Shown piece by piece: positions 1 to 9,234 of a DNA stretch of 64,000 bases. A program made the position numbers and the translations under genes. This DNA comes from Leptospira ilyithenensis (GTDB taxonomy: Bacteria; Spirochaetota; Leptospiria; Leptospirales; Leptospiraceae): contig NZ_RQHV01000062.1 of assembly GCF_004771005.1 (NCBI RefSeq), forward strand, positions 310,001-374,000. The letters are read 5' to 3'. The notes beneath the pieces were generated by a model. The model saw only the letters and a program-made list of their open reading frames with translations, was not told where the DNA came from and did not search any database. Every line of letters starts with the position of its first letter. Position 1 is the first letter of the stretch.

Positions 1-76
1 TTTTATCAAATTTATTGACAGGAATTTACATCATTGTCACATATTTGACAACTGAAAGGTAAAGGAACAGGACCAT

Positions 77-988
77 ATGAAAACAAAATTAGTTACGGGG
101 ATTTTTGCCCTCCTTCTCGCTATCCCATCATCAGGATTATTTGCAGGTCCATTGGACGGTCAGTGTATCGCACTCGTTCACGGAATCTTAGGATTCGATG
201 ACACAAAAGGACTCGCTGCCGGCTTAGTAAAATACTGGGGTGGACTAGACGGTTATCTAAGAACCCAAGGTGCAAAAGTAACTACTCCGGGAAGTTCCGC
301 AGCCAACAGCATTCCTGTTCGTGCCGATCAAATAAAAACAGCTGTTACATCTTGGATGACTTCCAACGGTTGTGCCAAAGTTCAGTTGGTCGGACATTCT
401 CAAGGTGGACTTGTTGTCCGTTATATGGTTAAGAACTTAGGTTTTAATACCAAAACAGCTACCGTAACGACTGTTGATTCTCTTCATAAAGGTGCTCCTC
501 TCGCTGACATCGTTCTAGCTGTGATTCCTTCCTGGTTGCAACCTTTTGCAAACTCAGCACTCAGTTTGCTTGCAAAATTGGTTTATCGTGACGGTCGTCC
601 TCAAGACGTGATCGCTATGGGTAAATCTTTGACTGTAAGTTATGTAAATAGTTTCAATACTACTACACCTAACGTTTCAGGAATGAAATACTATTCTTAT
701 GGAAACTCTATGGCTTGGGCCGATTTGATTCAACACCCTCTTATGGCACTGACTCACCCGATCACTTGGGCAGGAGGATTGTACTACGGATTGGGCGGAT
801 CAAATGACGGAGTGGTTCCATTGACTTCACAAAAATGGGGAACTTACAAAGGTGAAGCACCTTCTTATTGGTTTGCAACAGGTATCGACCATTTGCAAGC
901 AACTAACTTCGAATGGAGTGGTCAAACTTACTTCGATGTGAACGGTTGGTATTTGAACATTGCGAAGAACGCAAAAGCGGCTCTTTAA
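77..988 (+). CDS. secreted triacylglycerol lipase, copy 1
   Basis: A 303-residue secreted lipase that should hydrolyse ester bonds of triacylglycerols outside the cell. Residues 1-23 form a Sec signal peptide ending LFA before GPLDG. The mature part has the VHGILGFDD oxyanion loop (about 34-42), the nucleophile elbow GHSQGG with Ser108, Asp244 in SNDGVVP and His272 in GIDHLQ, so the catalytic triad is complete. This arrangement is that of bacterial lipase family I.1/I.2 (Pseudomonas/Burkholderia type), whose members need a dedicated foldase; a foldase gene follows the second copy. The start is supported by AAAGGA/AGGA about 8-14 bases upstream. It is nearly identical to the gene at 1227-2138. 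Assignment as a true lipase rather than a short-chain esterase is inferred from the family and the foldase. Confidence 0.9.
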   Translation: MKTKLVTGIFALLLAIPSSGLFAGPLDGQCIALVHGILGFDDTKGLAAGLVKYWGGLDGYLRTQGAKVTTPGSSAANSIPVRADQIKTAVTSWMTSNGCAKVQLVGHSQGGLVVRYMVKNLGFNTKTATVTTVDSLHKGAPLADIVLAVIPSWLQPFANSALSLLAKLVYRDGRPQDVIAMGKSLTVSYVNSFNTTTPNVSGMKYYSYGNSMAWADLIQHPLMALTHPITWAGGLYYGLGGSNDGVVPLTSQKWGTYKGEAPSYWFATGIDHLQATNFEWSGQTYFDVNGWYLNIAKNAKAAL

Positions 989-1021
989 TCACTTATAAAA
1001 TAGAAATTGGATTAAGAAAGA

Positions 1022-1053
1022 TAAGGTTGTGCTGCAGAGCATGACCTTTTTTG
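1022..1053 (+). terminator. possible terminator after lipase copy 1
   Basis: An imperfect hairpin (GGTTGTGCT pairing with AGCATGACC across GCAG, two mismatches) is followed directly by TTTTTTG. A very similar structure follows lipase copy 2 at about 2170-2202, so it was duplicated with the gene. Whether it stops transcription fully or only partly, letting the foldase be transcribed, cannot be told from sequence. Confidence 0.5.
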
Positions 1054-1226
1054 TTTATACTGTTGCAGATAGCGCAAGTTATACTGTTGGATACAAAATG
1101 AACGGTAATATAGATTCGATTTTGTGATATTTTGAAAAATCTTACAAATTTTATCAAATTTATTGACAGGAATTTACATCATTGTCACATATTTGCCAAC
1201 TTGAAAAGGTAAAGGAATAGAAACAT

Positions 1227-2138
1227 ATGAAAGCAAAATTAGTTACGGGGATTTTTGCCCTCCTTCTCGCTATCCCATCATCAGGATTATTTGCAGGTCC
1301 ATTGGACGGTCAGTGTATCGCACTCGTTCACGGAATCTTAGGATTCGATGACACAAAAGGACTCGCTGCCGGCTTAGTAAAATACTGGGGTGGACTAGAC
1401 GGTTATCTAAGAACCCAAGGTGCAAAAGTAACTACTCCGGGAAGTTCCGCAGCCAACAGCATTCCTGTTCGCGCCGATCAAATTCAGTCTGCTGTAACTT
1501 CCTGGATGAGCTCCAACGGTTGTACCAAAGTTCAGTTGGTCGGACATTCTCAAGGCGGACTTGTTGTTCGATATATGGTTAAGAACCTGAACTTCGCTAG
1601 TAAAACTGCAACCGTAACGACTGTTGATTCCCTTCATAAAGGTGCTCCTCTCGCTGACATCGTTCTAGCTGTGATTCCTTCCTGGTTGGAACCTTTTGCA
1701 AACTCAGCACTCAGCTTGCTTGCTACACTACTTTATCGTGACGGTCGTCCTCAAGACGTGATCGCTATGGGTCAATCTTTGACTGTAAGTTATGTAAATA
1801 GTTTCAATAATACTACACCTAACGTTTCAGGAATGAAATACTATTCTTATGGAAATTCTATGGCTTGGGCCGATTTGATTCAACATCCTCTTATGGCACT
1901 GACTCACCCGATCACTTGGGCAGGAGGATTGTACTACGGATTGGGCGGATCAAATGACGGAGTGGTTCCATTGACTTCACAAAAATGGGGAACTTACAAA
2001 GGTGAAGCACCTTCTTATTGGTTTGCAACAGGTATCGACCATTTGCAAGCAACTAACTTCGAATGGAGTGGTCAAACTTACTTCGATGTGAACGGTTGGT
2101 ATTTGAACATTGCGAAGAACGCAAAAGCGGCTCTTTAA
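1227..2138 (+). CDS. secreted triacylglycerol lipase, copy 2
   Basis: Paralogue of the lipase at 77-988, also 303 residues, with the same signal peptide, Ser108/Asp244/His272 triad and oxyanion loop. The two proteins differ at only about a dozen positions, including KT to QS at 87-88, GFNTK to NFASK at 121-125, Q155E, K167T and K183Q. None touches the catalytic residues. It lies immediately upstream of the foldase gene at 2217, so both lipases probably depend on that single foldase. The loss of two positive charges (K167T, K183Q) and gain of a negative one (Q155E) could tune surface properties or substrate range; this is inference. Confidence 0.9.
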   Translation: MKAKLVTGIFALLLAIPSSGLFAGPLDGQCIALVHGILGFDDTKGLAAGLVKYWGGLDGYLRTQGAKVTTPGSSAANSIPVRADQIQSAVTSWMSSNGCTKVQLVGHSQGGLVVRYMVKNLNFASKTATVTTVDSLHKGAPLADIVLAVIPSWLEPFANSALSLLATLLYRDGRPQDVIAMGQSLTVSYVNSFNNTTPNVSGMKYYSYGNSMAWADLIQHPLMALTHPITWAGGLYYGLGGSNDGVVPLTSQKWGTYKGEAPSYWFATGIDHLQATNFEWSGQTYFDVNGWYLNIAKNAKAAL

Positions 2139-2169
2139 TCACTTATAAAAAGATTGGATTAGAAAGATA

Positions 2170-2203
2170 AGGTTGTGCTGCAATAGAGCATGGCCTTTTT
2201 TAT
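2170..2203 (+). terminator. possible terminator/attenuator before the foldase gene
   Basis: GGTTGTGCTGCAATAGAGCATGGCC can pair imperfectly and is followed by TTTTTTATTT. It is the copy-2 counterpart of the structure at 1022-1053. The foldase start lies only about 14 bases further, so any termination here must be partial if the foldase is expressed from the lipase promoter. Confidence 0.4.
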
Positions 2204-2216
2204 TTAGAAAGGATAT

Positions 2217-3245
2217 ATGGATAAAAAAAATATTTTCATCATCAGTGGGCTCGCGCTAGTACTAGTCATTTCCGTTTTTTTTCTAACTAAAAAATTAAGC
2301 ACTTCCAAGGATAGTGCTAGTTATACGGAATCAGGCGGCGCGGATGGCAGTTCCGATCCGAATTTGAATCCATTGGGGAATTCTTCCCAGTTTTGGGACG
2401 AAGCACTTTCTCCTTTTCGGGATGAAGAGAGAAAAAGTTATCTGGAACTCATTGGAGATCTTCAAGCCGGAAAAATCAACTTTGTTTGGGAAATTTGGGC
2501 TCTTAGGCGCAAATGTGATCCCAGCTATAAAGCGGAACAATGCAACGCTACTTTACTTGCTTATATAGATGCCAATTATGAAAGTCCGGACAAGGAAAAA
2601 ATAAAAGATTTATTTGAAAGTTATTTTAAATATGAAACTGCAATCCACCAGTTGGAAATTCCCGCAAGCACCAGTTTCGAAGATAAATATGAAATTCTAA
2701 AGACAAAGAGAAAACAAGTATTAGGTGACGAAAAGGAAGAGCTGATTTTCGGTATGGAAGAGGCACAGGTTCAGTTTATGGAAGGTTCCAGAAACTTTAT
2801 CGTTTCTTCTAAAAACATGAGTGCCGAAGATCGGGTTCGTAAATACCAGGATCTCAAAAAGAAAACTTACGGTTCTTATTATGAATCTGTGGTCGGTAGA
2901 GAGGATAAATTTGACCACTACCAGACGGAAATAGAACTGAGAGAAAAAGAATTTGCCGGACTGAATGCGGAAGAAAAGGAAAAAAAACTAGCGACTCTTG
3001 AGACCAAATATTTTGGAAAAGAAAGAGCTGCGGCTATGGCAAAAGTTCGTAAAGAAGAAGCGGATGAAAAACATAGAATCTCCGATTATGAAAAACAGGA
3101 AAAAGAATTTCTTTCTCAAAACTCCGGCTTAAGTACTTCCGAGAAGGAGAAAAAACTGAAAGAACTCAGAGTGAAAATTTTGGGTGAAGAGGAAGCGGAC
3201 GCATACGCCCGCCGTGCTCAATTGGAAAAAGAAACCGACAATTAA
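2217..3245 (+). CDS. lifO: lipase-specific foldase (steric chaperone, Lif family)
   Basis: A 342-residue membrane-anchored chaperone expected to fold the two upstream lipases in the periplasm before their secretion. Residues 5-24 form a single N-terminal membrane anchor. A low-complexity linker follows, then a helical body. The C-terminal half carries the family's recurring helical pattern twice: EKEKKLATLETKYFG then ERAAAM (about 250-275), and EKEKKLKELRVKILG then EEADAYARR (about 311-340). Lif proteins wrap around the lipase with such extended helices. The classical RxxFDY motif of mini-domain 1 is not clear here, so the N-terminal half is divergent. AAAGGA sits just upstream of the ATG. 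Gene order lipase-lipase-foldase strongly supports the call. Confidence 0.8.
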   Translation: MDKKNIFIISGLALVLVISVFFLTKKLSTSKDSASYTESGGADGSSDPNLNPLGNSSQFWDEALSPFRDEERKSYLELIGDLQAGKINFVWEIWALRRKCDPSYKAEQCNATLLAYIDANYESPDKEKIKDLFESYFKYETAIHQLEIPASTSFEDKYEILKTKRKQVLGDEKEELIFGMEEAQVQFMEGSRNFIVSSKNMSAEDRVRKYQDLKKKTYGSYYESVVGREDKFDHYQTEIELREKEFAGLNAEEKEKKLATLETKYFGKERAAAMAKVRKEEADEKHRISDYEKQEKEFLSQNSGLSTSEKEKKLKELRVKILGEEEADAYARRAQLEKETDN

Positions 3246-4207
3246 GGTGCTAAAGGTTTGGATCTATCCAAATCTTTTTCTTTTTTATATTCTTCGAAAG
3301 CTTCGAGAGTGTCGGCATAATCGTTGCCGGCATTCCATACGATAAACCCGTTTCCTTTCGAATCTTTTGCACCTAACATCTGTACTTTGATATAGTCCTG
3401 ATAGGAAAGTCTGCTCGGTCCGATCATCATTTTAAATCCTTGGACCCATGCGATGGCGCGAGTTCCCGGTTTGGCTCTTTCCACTGTAAAGTCCAATCCG
3501 TCTTTGATCGTTCCGTAAGGATCGGCGACTCTTTTGGTCAGCCCGTAAAAATGAGATGGATAAAGCATGGGATAGAGTCCGTCTAATTTTTCACTGAACG
3601 GCTCGACCTTTTGGCCGATTACATCGTTTTCAATGAAAGGGACTCTCCCGAAAATATCCGCACTCCAGGTCACATCCGATCCGCAGACATCCTTTGTTTT
3701 TTCTTTATGATCCGAGATGATGGAAAGAATACTATCGTATCTTTTCTCGTAACTCATGCTGAAATTCGTTCCTCCGTCCGCATAACGAATGTAATCCAAC
3801 TGAATCTCTTTGAATCCGGCAAGGCAAGCTGTACGAATTGCTTTTTGGATGGATAACATCAGGTTTGGTGGAGGTGATTTTTCAATCAGCCCTCCTTCAA
3901 AATTCACCACCCGTGCAATCGGATAGATCCCGCGTGACTTCAAGTCATCTACTTGCTCTTTGGTAGGTGCAACAGGTTGGATGTCGAGGACTGCCGCATT
4001 CATTCCACTTTCTTGCATGGCGGCAAAAAGTACGTTCCAAAACTTTTTATCACGAATCGTTTTCGTATTAATATACAATCCTTCGATAAACGGAGGTGCT
4101 TCCCCCGAATAGGACTTTGCATTTTTGGCATCTTGTGATCCGATCGTAGAACAAAAATTGATTACGATGGAAGTGAATACTAGTAATATAGGAATCAGAA
4201 ATTTCAT
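3242..4207 (-). CDS. putative glycoside hydrolase lipoprotein (GHL13/DUF4015-like)
   Basis: A 321-residue predicted lipoprotein: the N-terminal hydrophobic stretch ends VINFC, a loose spirochaetal lipobox with Cys19. The remainder resembles the DUF4015 putative glycoside hydrolase family, a TIM barrel. Features consistent with this are FIEGLYINTKTIRD at the start of the barrel, MNAAVLDIQ, IYPIARVVNF, KEIQLDYIRYADGG (the usual site of a catalytic Asp), WSADIFGRVP and DGLYPMLYPSHFYG. The substrate is unknown; the family is often linked to envelope or exopolysaccharide turnover. It is convergent with the foldase gene, overlapping it by 4 bases. Confidence 0.75.
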   Translation of the reverse strand: MKFLIPILLVFTSIVINFCSTIGSQDAKNAKSYSGEAPPFIEGLYINTKTIRDKKFWNVLFAAMQESGMNAAVLDIQPVAPTKEQVDDLKSRGIYPIARVVNFEGGLIEKSPPPNLMLSIQKAIRTACLAGFKEIQLDYIRYADGGTNFSMSYEKRYDSILSIISDHKEKTKDVCGSDVTWSADIFGRVPFIENDVIGQKVEPFSEKLDGLYPMLYPSHFYGLTKRVADPYGTIKDGLDFTVERAKPGTRAIAWVQGFKMMIGPSRLSYQDYIKVQMLGAKDSKGNGFIVWNAGNDYADTLEAFEEYKKEKDLDRSKPLAP

Positions 4208-4306
4208 TGGCTGTTTTTTTAGTCAGTTTTAAGAATGGAATGGGAAATTCAATCGAATCGAAAGATCGGATGAAAAAGTTTCAAAGATTTTATACAGCAG
4301 GCAAAT

Positions 4307-4870
4307 ATGATCGAGATTTCTAAAGACTATGAATTGAAGTCTTTTGGGCGTTTTTCAGAGGATCTTTCTATCCCGGGGCGTTTGAAAGACAGGCTACTTG
4401 AGCTGACTAGCTCTTTCAAAAAAGTGGGAAATCTTTATCTTTCTCACTTGGGGGATGATCAGAAAGTCACCGGTTTGGAAAAAAAGGAATTAGTCGAAGG
4501 ATTGGAAGAGGTTTTGATTTTCGTAGTGATGCTTCGTAGAATCGATTTTGCCCCTTCCCAGGATAAGGTTTCGGTCGAAAAGTCGGAAGGGAAATTCAAG
4601 CTCGAGCTTAAGTTTGTGGAAAAGTCCCTATGGCAATTTACGGGTGTTATGCTATCGGATTATCAGATAAAAAACCGCAACTTTAAAGAATGGTTTAACG
4701 TGACTCTTTCGGATGAAATCAAAAAATTTCTGGCGATTTACGGAAGTGCCGCTGCGGATAAGGAGATCACTCCGGAAGAAAGAAAAAGTATTACTGCTCA
4801 GTTGGACAAACTCTTTCTGGAAATTGTAGAAATGATCGTTTATATAGAAAGGTTTATGTTATTTCAATGA
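4307..4870 (+). CDS. conserved hypothetical protein coupled to the deacetylase gene
   Basis: A 187-residue soluble, mostly helical protein without signal peptide or membrane segment. I do not recognise the family. The residues near 135-185 (KEITPEERKSITAQLDKLF and the run that follows) look like a helical bundle, and an earlier KVTGLEKKELVEGLEEVL segment has the same D/E-x-K rhythm, suggesting two related helical halves. Its stop overlaps the start of the HDAC-family gene (ATGA at 4867-4870), so the two are probably translated together and may act together. The ATG at 4307 follows AGCAGGCAAAT, a weak ribosome site. Confidence 0.6.
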   Translation: MIEISKDYELKSFGRFSEDLSIPGRLKDRLLELTSSFKKVGNLYLSHLGDDQKVTGLEKKELVEGLEEVLIFVVMLRRIDFAPSQDKVSVEKSEGKFKLELKFVEKSLWQFTGVMLSDYQIKNRNFKEWFNVTLSDEIKKFLAIYGSAAADKEITPEERKSITAQLDKLFLEIVEMIVYIERFMLFQ

Positions 4871-5814
4871 CCGACTCCCGAGCTAAAACGGCGATTGCCT
4901 TTTGTGATGAATTTTTAAAACACGATACCGGGATCGGACACCCGGAAACAAAAGGCAGATTGGAATCCATTTTAGCAAAATTGCAAAATCTTCCCTCAAG
5001 TAAATTTTTATGGCAAAAAGAAATAACCGCGGCCAGTCCGGAACAAATCGGTTTGGCTCATGATTTGAATTATATCCGTTCTTTTAAAGATGCCTCCACC
5101 ACACATTCGTTTGGTTATTTTGATGCGGATACTCCTTTTTCTTCCGTCTCCTATCGTGCTGCAACTCTTGCGGCAGGAGCAGGAATCCACTTGGCGGATC
5201 GTATACTTGCAAATGAAATTCAAAACGGATTTGCTTTGGTTCGTCCTCCCGGCCATCACGCCGAGTCTACTCATGCCATGGGATTTTGTTTTTTCAATAA
5301 TGTGGCGATCACAGCCAAATATCTTCAATCGAAAGGAATAAAAAGAATTTTGATTTTAGATTGGGATGTGCATCATGGCAATGGCACACAACATCAGTTT
5401 TACGAAGATGATTCCGTATATTTTATATCTTTTCATCAGTATCCTTTTTATCCGGGAACCGGAGCGGCTTCGGAAAGAGGATCGGGAAAAGGAAAAGGTT
5501 TTACTCTCAACTTTCCTCTTCCCAGAAGTTCGGAAGAATATGATTATTTAAAACTTTGGCCTGGCTTACAAAAAGAAATGGAATCGTTTCAGCCGGAATT
5601 CGTTTTGATTTCCGCAGGGTTCGACGCCCATAAGAACGATCCTTTGGGTGGAATGCAGCTGAGTACTTCATCGTTTGAAACATTCACTGTTAAGATTTTG
5701 GAAGAGGCTAAGTTGTATGCAAAGGGAAGAGTTCTCTCTTTTTTGGAAGGAGGGTATGATTTTACCGCACTTGCAGAGTCGGTGAATGTGCATTTGCAGG
5801 CATTGGCAGGGTAA
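4867..5814 (+). CDS. histone deacetylase family protein (zinc-dependent deacylase)
   Basis: A 315-residue arginase-fold deacylase. All hallmarks of the HDAC/AcuC/polyamine amidohydrolase family are present: RPPGHHAE with His130-His131, GFCFFNN, the zinc ligands Asp167 and His169 in DWDVHHGNGTQ, the third zinc ligand Asp253 in SAGFDAH, and LEGGYD near the end. It should remove acyl groups from a lysine side chain or small amine. Bacterial relatives act on acetyl-lysine of acetyl-CoA synthetase (AcuC) or on acetylpolyamines; which applies here is not visible. It overlaps the preceding hypothetical gene by four bases. Confidence 0.88.
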   Translation: MTDSRAKTAIAFCDEFLKHDTGIGHPETKGRLESILAKLQNLPSSKFLWQKEITAASPEQIGLAHDLNYIRSFKDASTTHSFGYFDADTPFSSVSYRAATLAAGAGIHLADRILANEIQNGFALVRPPGHHAESTHAMGFCFFNNVAITAKYLQSKGIKRILILDWDVHHGNGTQHQFYEDDSVYFISFHQYPFYPGTGAASERGSGKGKGFTLNFPLPRSSEEYDYLKLWPGLQKEMESFQPEFVLISAGFDAHKNDPLGGMQLSTSSFETFTVKILEEAKLYAKGRVLSFLEGGYDFTALAESVNVHLQALAG

Positions 5815-5842
5815 TACTGCACTTCATTTTCTATAAACAGAT

Positions 5843-7825
5843 ATGTCTTATAGAAAATCTTTATTTTTCGTTCTTATCCTAATCGAAGTTAGTTTTCCTT
5901 GTTTTCTTATCTCCAAAGACCAGATGGATAATGAGAAACCGGTTCATTATGATGATTTTTTACCTTCGGATCCGGATGGGAAAAAACATCTTTCTTCGCT
6001 GTTGCTCCAAATTGAAAATCAAAAAACTTACGAAGAAAAACATTGGATAAATCTAATCCGATATAAAAAAAATATTTTCGGTGTGTATATCAGTGAAGTC
6101 GATTCGGAATATTATTTTCTTTCGAATAAGGGAAATGAGAATCCTAAGAAAGAACTCTTTGCCACTCTACGAAGTTTTTTTGCAGAAGAAGACTTTGATT
6201 CCGAAGAAATTTTACATCCGCAATGTTCTTTCCCGGAAAGATACGATTGGTTGAAAAAACAATTGGGTTTTGATGCTAAGGTTTTAAAAGAAAGGAAATG
6301 CAAACGTTTTGAAGCTTGGAAAGAAGCACTCGGGGGGCAAGGTTTACGAATTGTGTTCTCTTCCTATTATATGCAATCTCCCGGCTCCATGTTCGGTCAC
6401 ACACTGATCAAAGTGGACTCTCAGTTCAATGAAAGTTCCGAACTATTGGATTATGGAGTTGGGTTTGCGGCAAATACCGGTGATGTAAATATCGTTTACT
6501 ATATGTTTGGTGGTCTTACGGGAAGATTCCCCGGAACATTCTCCATTTTTCCTTACTACCTGAAAGTAAACGAATACAATGATTTGGAAAATCGTGATCT
6601 ATGGGAATATAAATTAAATTTGGACGAAGAGGAGCGTGCCCGATTTCTCCGTCATCTTTGGGAAATGAGAAGAAGCCATTTCGATTACTTTTTTCTCTCC
6701 GAGAATTGTTCCTATCATCTATTGGGAATGTTTGATGTTGCGGGCACGAATCTGTCTTTGTCTTCGAAAGCCGGAAGTTTGGTGTCACCTGCGGATACGA
6801 TCAAGTTGTATTTGGGTGAAAAAGATTTAGTAGCCGGATCTTATTACAGGCCATCCATGTATTCAAAGATTAAACAAAAGTTAGTTGCCATGACTGATTT
6901 GGAAAAGGAATATTTTTGGGACTTGCTTTCCGGGAAAGTAAATTATGCTGATTTGGAAGGAAAGGAAATTCGTAGATCGTTGGTAATAGATGCGATTTTG
7001 GAAGCATATCGTTACAAACAAATCAGATCTAAAAAAGAAGAGGAAGATCCTCTTTATGAACCGACTCTTCATTACAGAAGTAAACTGACAGATACTTATT
7101 CGCTTAATGAATCCATTCCGGTTTCCATTCCTCCCGAATTTTCACATTCTTTAAGTCGGGCCAGTGTATCTTTGGGAACTTCTTCTTTAGGAACATTCAC
7201 GCAACTTCAGTACAGAGTTGCTTATCACGATTTATTGAATGCAAACAAAGGGCATTCTCCCAATTCGGAGTTGCAGTTTTTTAACGGAACCATTCGAAAA
7301 TACGAATTCAAACCGATGGAATTTACTTCGATGAGTGTACTTCGCGTCTTATCACTTTCTCCTTATAATTCCTTATCGAAACATTTATCTTATCTTTTCG
7401 ATGTTGGTTGGGATACGGTTTTATACAAAGAGAAAGACCCGATCCGGGACAACGATATCATCCGCAAACAAGCTGGTAATTTGGAAGGGCTTGTCGGTTA
7501 TTCTTTTCAGAATGAGTTTAAGAATTTCAATCCTTCCTCCACATTTTCAGTCTTGATAGGGGGAAAGGCACAAGGGTCCGCGGTTTTTCAAAACGGAGTC
7601 AGATATGGTCCCGAAATCATGTTAAATTATTTATGGGAGATGGGGGATTGGAAGCTGCAATTGGCGAGTGGTTATTATTATTTTCAAGCGAGCCGGGAAA
7701 CTGAGAGCTTTCTGAATACGGCAAAGATCCGTTATTCGATCACAAAAAATCATGAATTACGGCTTGAAGTTGCTTCGCAAAGATTATACGACGAATTACT
7801 TTTTTCTTATCAGTATTTGTTTTGA
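5843..7825 (+). CDS. DUF4105 (Lnb N-terminal-like) envelope protein
   Basis: A 660-residue exported protein with an N-terminal hydrophobic signal (about 5-23). Residues about 165-320 match the DUF4105/Lnb N-terminal periplasmic domain, which has a papain/NlpC-like Cys-His arrangement. His186 lies in SPGSMFGHTLIKVD, and Cys289 in SENCSYHLL; YGVGFAANTG and GRFPGTFSIFPYY between them are typical. The C-terminal 230 residues are rich in aromatic beta-strand patterns (for example SVLRVLSLSPYNS, LQLASGYYYFQASRE) and end in YQYLF, so they probably form an outer-membrane barrel. The enzymatic activity is not established for the family; a cell-envelope amidase or transferase is possible. Confidence 0.8.
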   Translation: MSYRKSLFFVLILIEVSFPCFLISKDQMDNEKPVHYDDFLPSDPDGKKHLSSLLLQIENQKTYEEKHWINLIRYKKNIFGVYISEVDSEYYFLSNKGNENPKKELFATLRSFFAEEDFDSEEILHPQCSFPERYDWLKKQLGFDAKVLKERKCKRFEAWKEALGGQGLRIVFSSYYMQSPGSMFGHTLIKVDSQFNESSELLDYGVGFAANTGDVNIVYYMFGGLTGRFPGTFSIFPYYLKVNEYNDLENRDLWEYKLNLDEEERARFLRHLWEMRRSHFDYFFLSENCSYHLLGMFDVAGTNLSLSSKAGSLVSPADTIKLYLGEKDLVAGSYYRPSMYSKIKQKLVAMTDLEKEYFWDLLSGKVNYADLEGKEIRRSLVIDAILEAYRYKQIRSKKEEEDPLYEPTLHYRSKLTDTYSLNESIPVSIPPEFSHSLSRASVSLGTSSLGTFTQLQYRVAYHDLLNANKGHSPNSELQFFNGTIRKYEFKPMEFTSMSVLRVLSLSPYNSLSKHLSYLFDVGWDTVLYKEKDPIRDNDIIRKQAGNLEGLVGYSFQNEFKNFNPSSTFSVLIGGKAQGSAVFQNGVRYGPEIMLNYLWEMGDWKLQLASGYYYFQASRETESFLNTAKIRYSITKNHELRLEVASQRLYDELLFSYQYLF

Positions 7826-7866
7826 TAAAAATGCTTTAAGTATTTGTTTATTTTATACCGGTTTCT

Positions 7867-9138
7867 TTAGGCACGTTCCGAAAAAATCTCATCCAACCAT
7901 CGAAATAGTTTTTTAGAATTTAGAATTGTGAAATGATTTGCTTTTTCTATTTCCAGTGTTCGGAGTGACGGATTCAATTTTTTAGAGTACACTTTGTCCG
8001 AAAGATAGCGAAGACTTTGTTTTTCAACAATCCCATCTCCTAAAAAATTTTGAATCGGATTTTCGATCGTATCGACAAGTGAGTAGGCTTCGTAGGCATC
8101 GACTTCATCCAATTCACCGAAATATGTTTCTTGAAAGTATTGTGAAATGGGTGCCCAGAAAGATTTTTGTTCCCTGCGAATCAAACCGAACGATAGATCT
8201 TTGATGGCATCGCTGCGTAAATTTCCAATCATTCCTATGATCTTTAAAGCGGCATTCGGGCTTTTTTCCAAAATCAAACCCAACCAAAATCCGAGTTTTT
8301 CCAAATAGGAACCTCTGTTTGGTGAGGAAATAGATACTACTTTTTTGAAATTTCCGACCCAAGGTTTATTTTCTTCTTTTGCATGATACAAACAACTTCT
8401 CAGTACCAAACTACCCAGACTGTATGCCACTATATGTGGTTTCGCTTCCGGGCATTCGGTAAAAAACACATCCAATAAATACATTAGTTTTTTTCCATTC
8501 TCATGGATTGGCATTCCGTGGTTATAACGAATGTAAAGCGGGTGGATATTTTTTTTGGAAAGTTCCGTGGCAATTCCCAAGGAGCGGACTTTTCTTTTTT
8601 TATAGGGAATCCATTTTTCCAGCCAAACGGTTTCATCGGTGAACAATCCCGGTAAAAACAGAACGGATTCTTTCTGTCCCGATTCTCTGAAAGATTTCAC
8701 TGCTTCCGATACGGAGATATCTTTTCCAATATCTCTGAAACTCATTTCTATTTTAGTTAGTATGATTTTTTGGTCATGAGAACTGCCGATGATACTTGAG
8801 ATCACCCGATTGTCAAAGACCATTTGATTCCCTTGTCTTCCTGCGGCGTCCACAGCAAACAATGCTTTCTCGAAAGCGACATTTGTGGAGTGGATTGCCT
8901 TTTCCATTGCTTCTGTAGTTTGGTCGCCTGTTTCCCTAAGGGTAACACCTGCTTTCTTGAGTGCTTCCTTCCAATCTTCTTTGTAAAGAAATGCATTGGA
9001 AAGCAAATCCAAGCCGGCTCCGGTACTTTGCAGAGTCCCCTTTACTAATACTTTGATTCCATTGAGTAAGGACTCTGTGGAATTATGGGTGAACTGAACT
9101 GTTCTACCTGCGATGGAATGTACAATGGTTTGAATCAC
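7867..9138 (-). CDS. alpha/beta hydrolase, lipase/esterase-like
   Basis: A 423-residue protein whose C-terminal 260 residues form an alpha/beta hydrolase: FLPGLFTDET supplies the oxyanion loop, AYSLGS holds the nucleophile Ser240, Asp368 lies in LGDGIV and His402 in ANHFTIL. The first 150 residues are helical and amphipathic (repeated segments such as SLLNGIKVLVKG and DQTTEAMEKA) and could bind membrane or lipid granules; they have no signal peptide. The PHIVAYSLGSLVLRS and SISSPNRGS context resembles PGAP1/lipase-like acyl hydrolases. Substrate unknown. The gene stands alone, convergent with the DUF4105 gene. Confidence 0.78.
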   Translation of the reverse strand: MIQTIVHSIAGRTVQFTHNSTESLLNGIKVLVKGTLQSTGAGLDLLSNAFLYKEDWKEALKKAGVTLRETGDQTTEAMEKAIHSTNVAFEKALFAVDAAGRQGNQMVFDNRVISSIIGSSHDQKIILTKIEMSFRDIGKDISVSEAVKSFRESGQKESVLFLPGLFTDETVWLEKWIPYKKRKVRSLGIATELSKKNIHPLYIRYNHGMPIHENGKKLMYLLDVFFTECPEAKPHIVAYSLGSLVLRSCLYHAKEENKPWVGNFKKVVSISSPNRGSYLEKLGFWLGLILEKSPNAALKIIGMIGNLRSDAIKDLSFGLIRREQKSFWAPISQYFQETYFGELDEVDAYEAYSLVDTIENPIQNFLGDGIVEKQSLRYLSDKVYSKKLNPSLRTLEIEKANHFTILNSKKLFRWLDEIFSERA

Positions 9139-9234
9139 AAATAGAGTTTAACTGATTTTAATCTTAAATCACTGAAAAATTAGGCGAACCCGGGATTTTT
9201 TTAACAAAAACGAAAGAGATAGGTTTGTTCATGT

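Larger units (their letters stand above)
1..2165 (+). repeat. tandem duplication of lipase gene with its 5' and 3' flanks
   Basis: Bases from 1 onward match bases from 1149 onward (TTTTATCAAATTTATTGACAGG and following). The match includes the leader, the coding region and the terminator-like hairpin, so the unit is about 1.15 kb in direct repeat. A TTGACA hexamer lies in both leaders (15-20 and 1163-1168). The left end of copy 1 is outside the window. Identity is near perfect at the two gene ends and lower around codons 85-125. Confidence 0.9.

Noticed and set aside
1407..1637. Antisense open frame within lipase copy 2
   Set aside because: A shadow of the lipase reading frame with no start signal.
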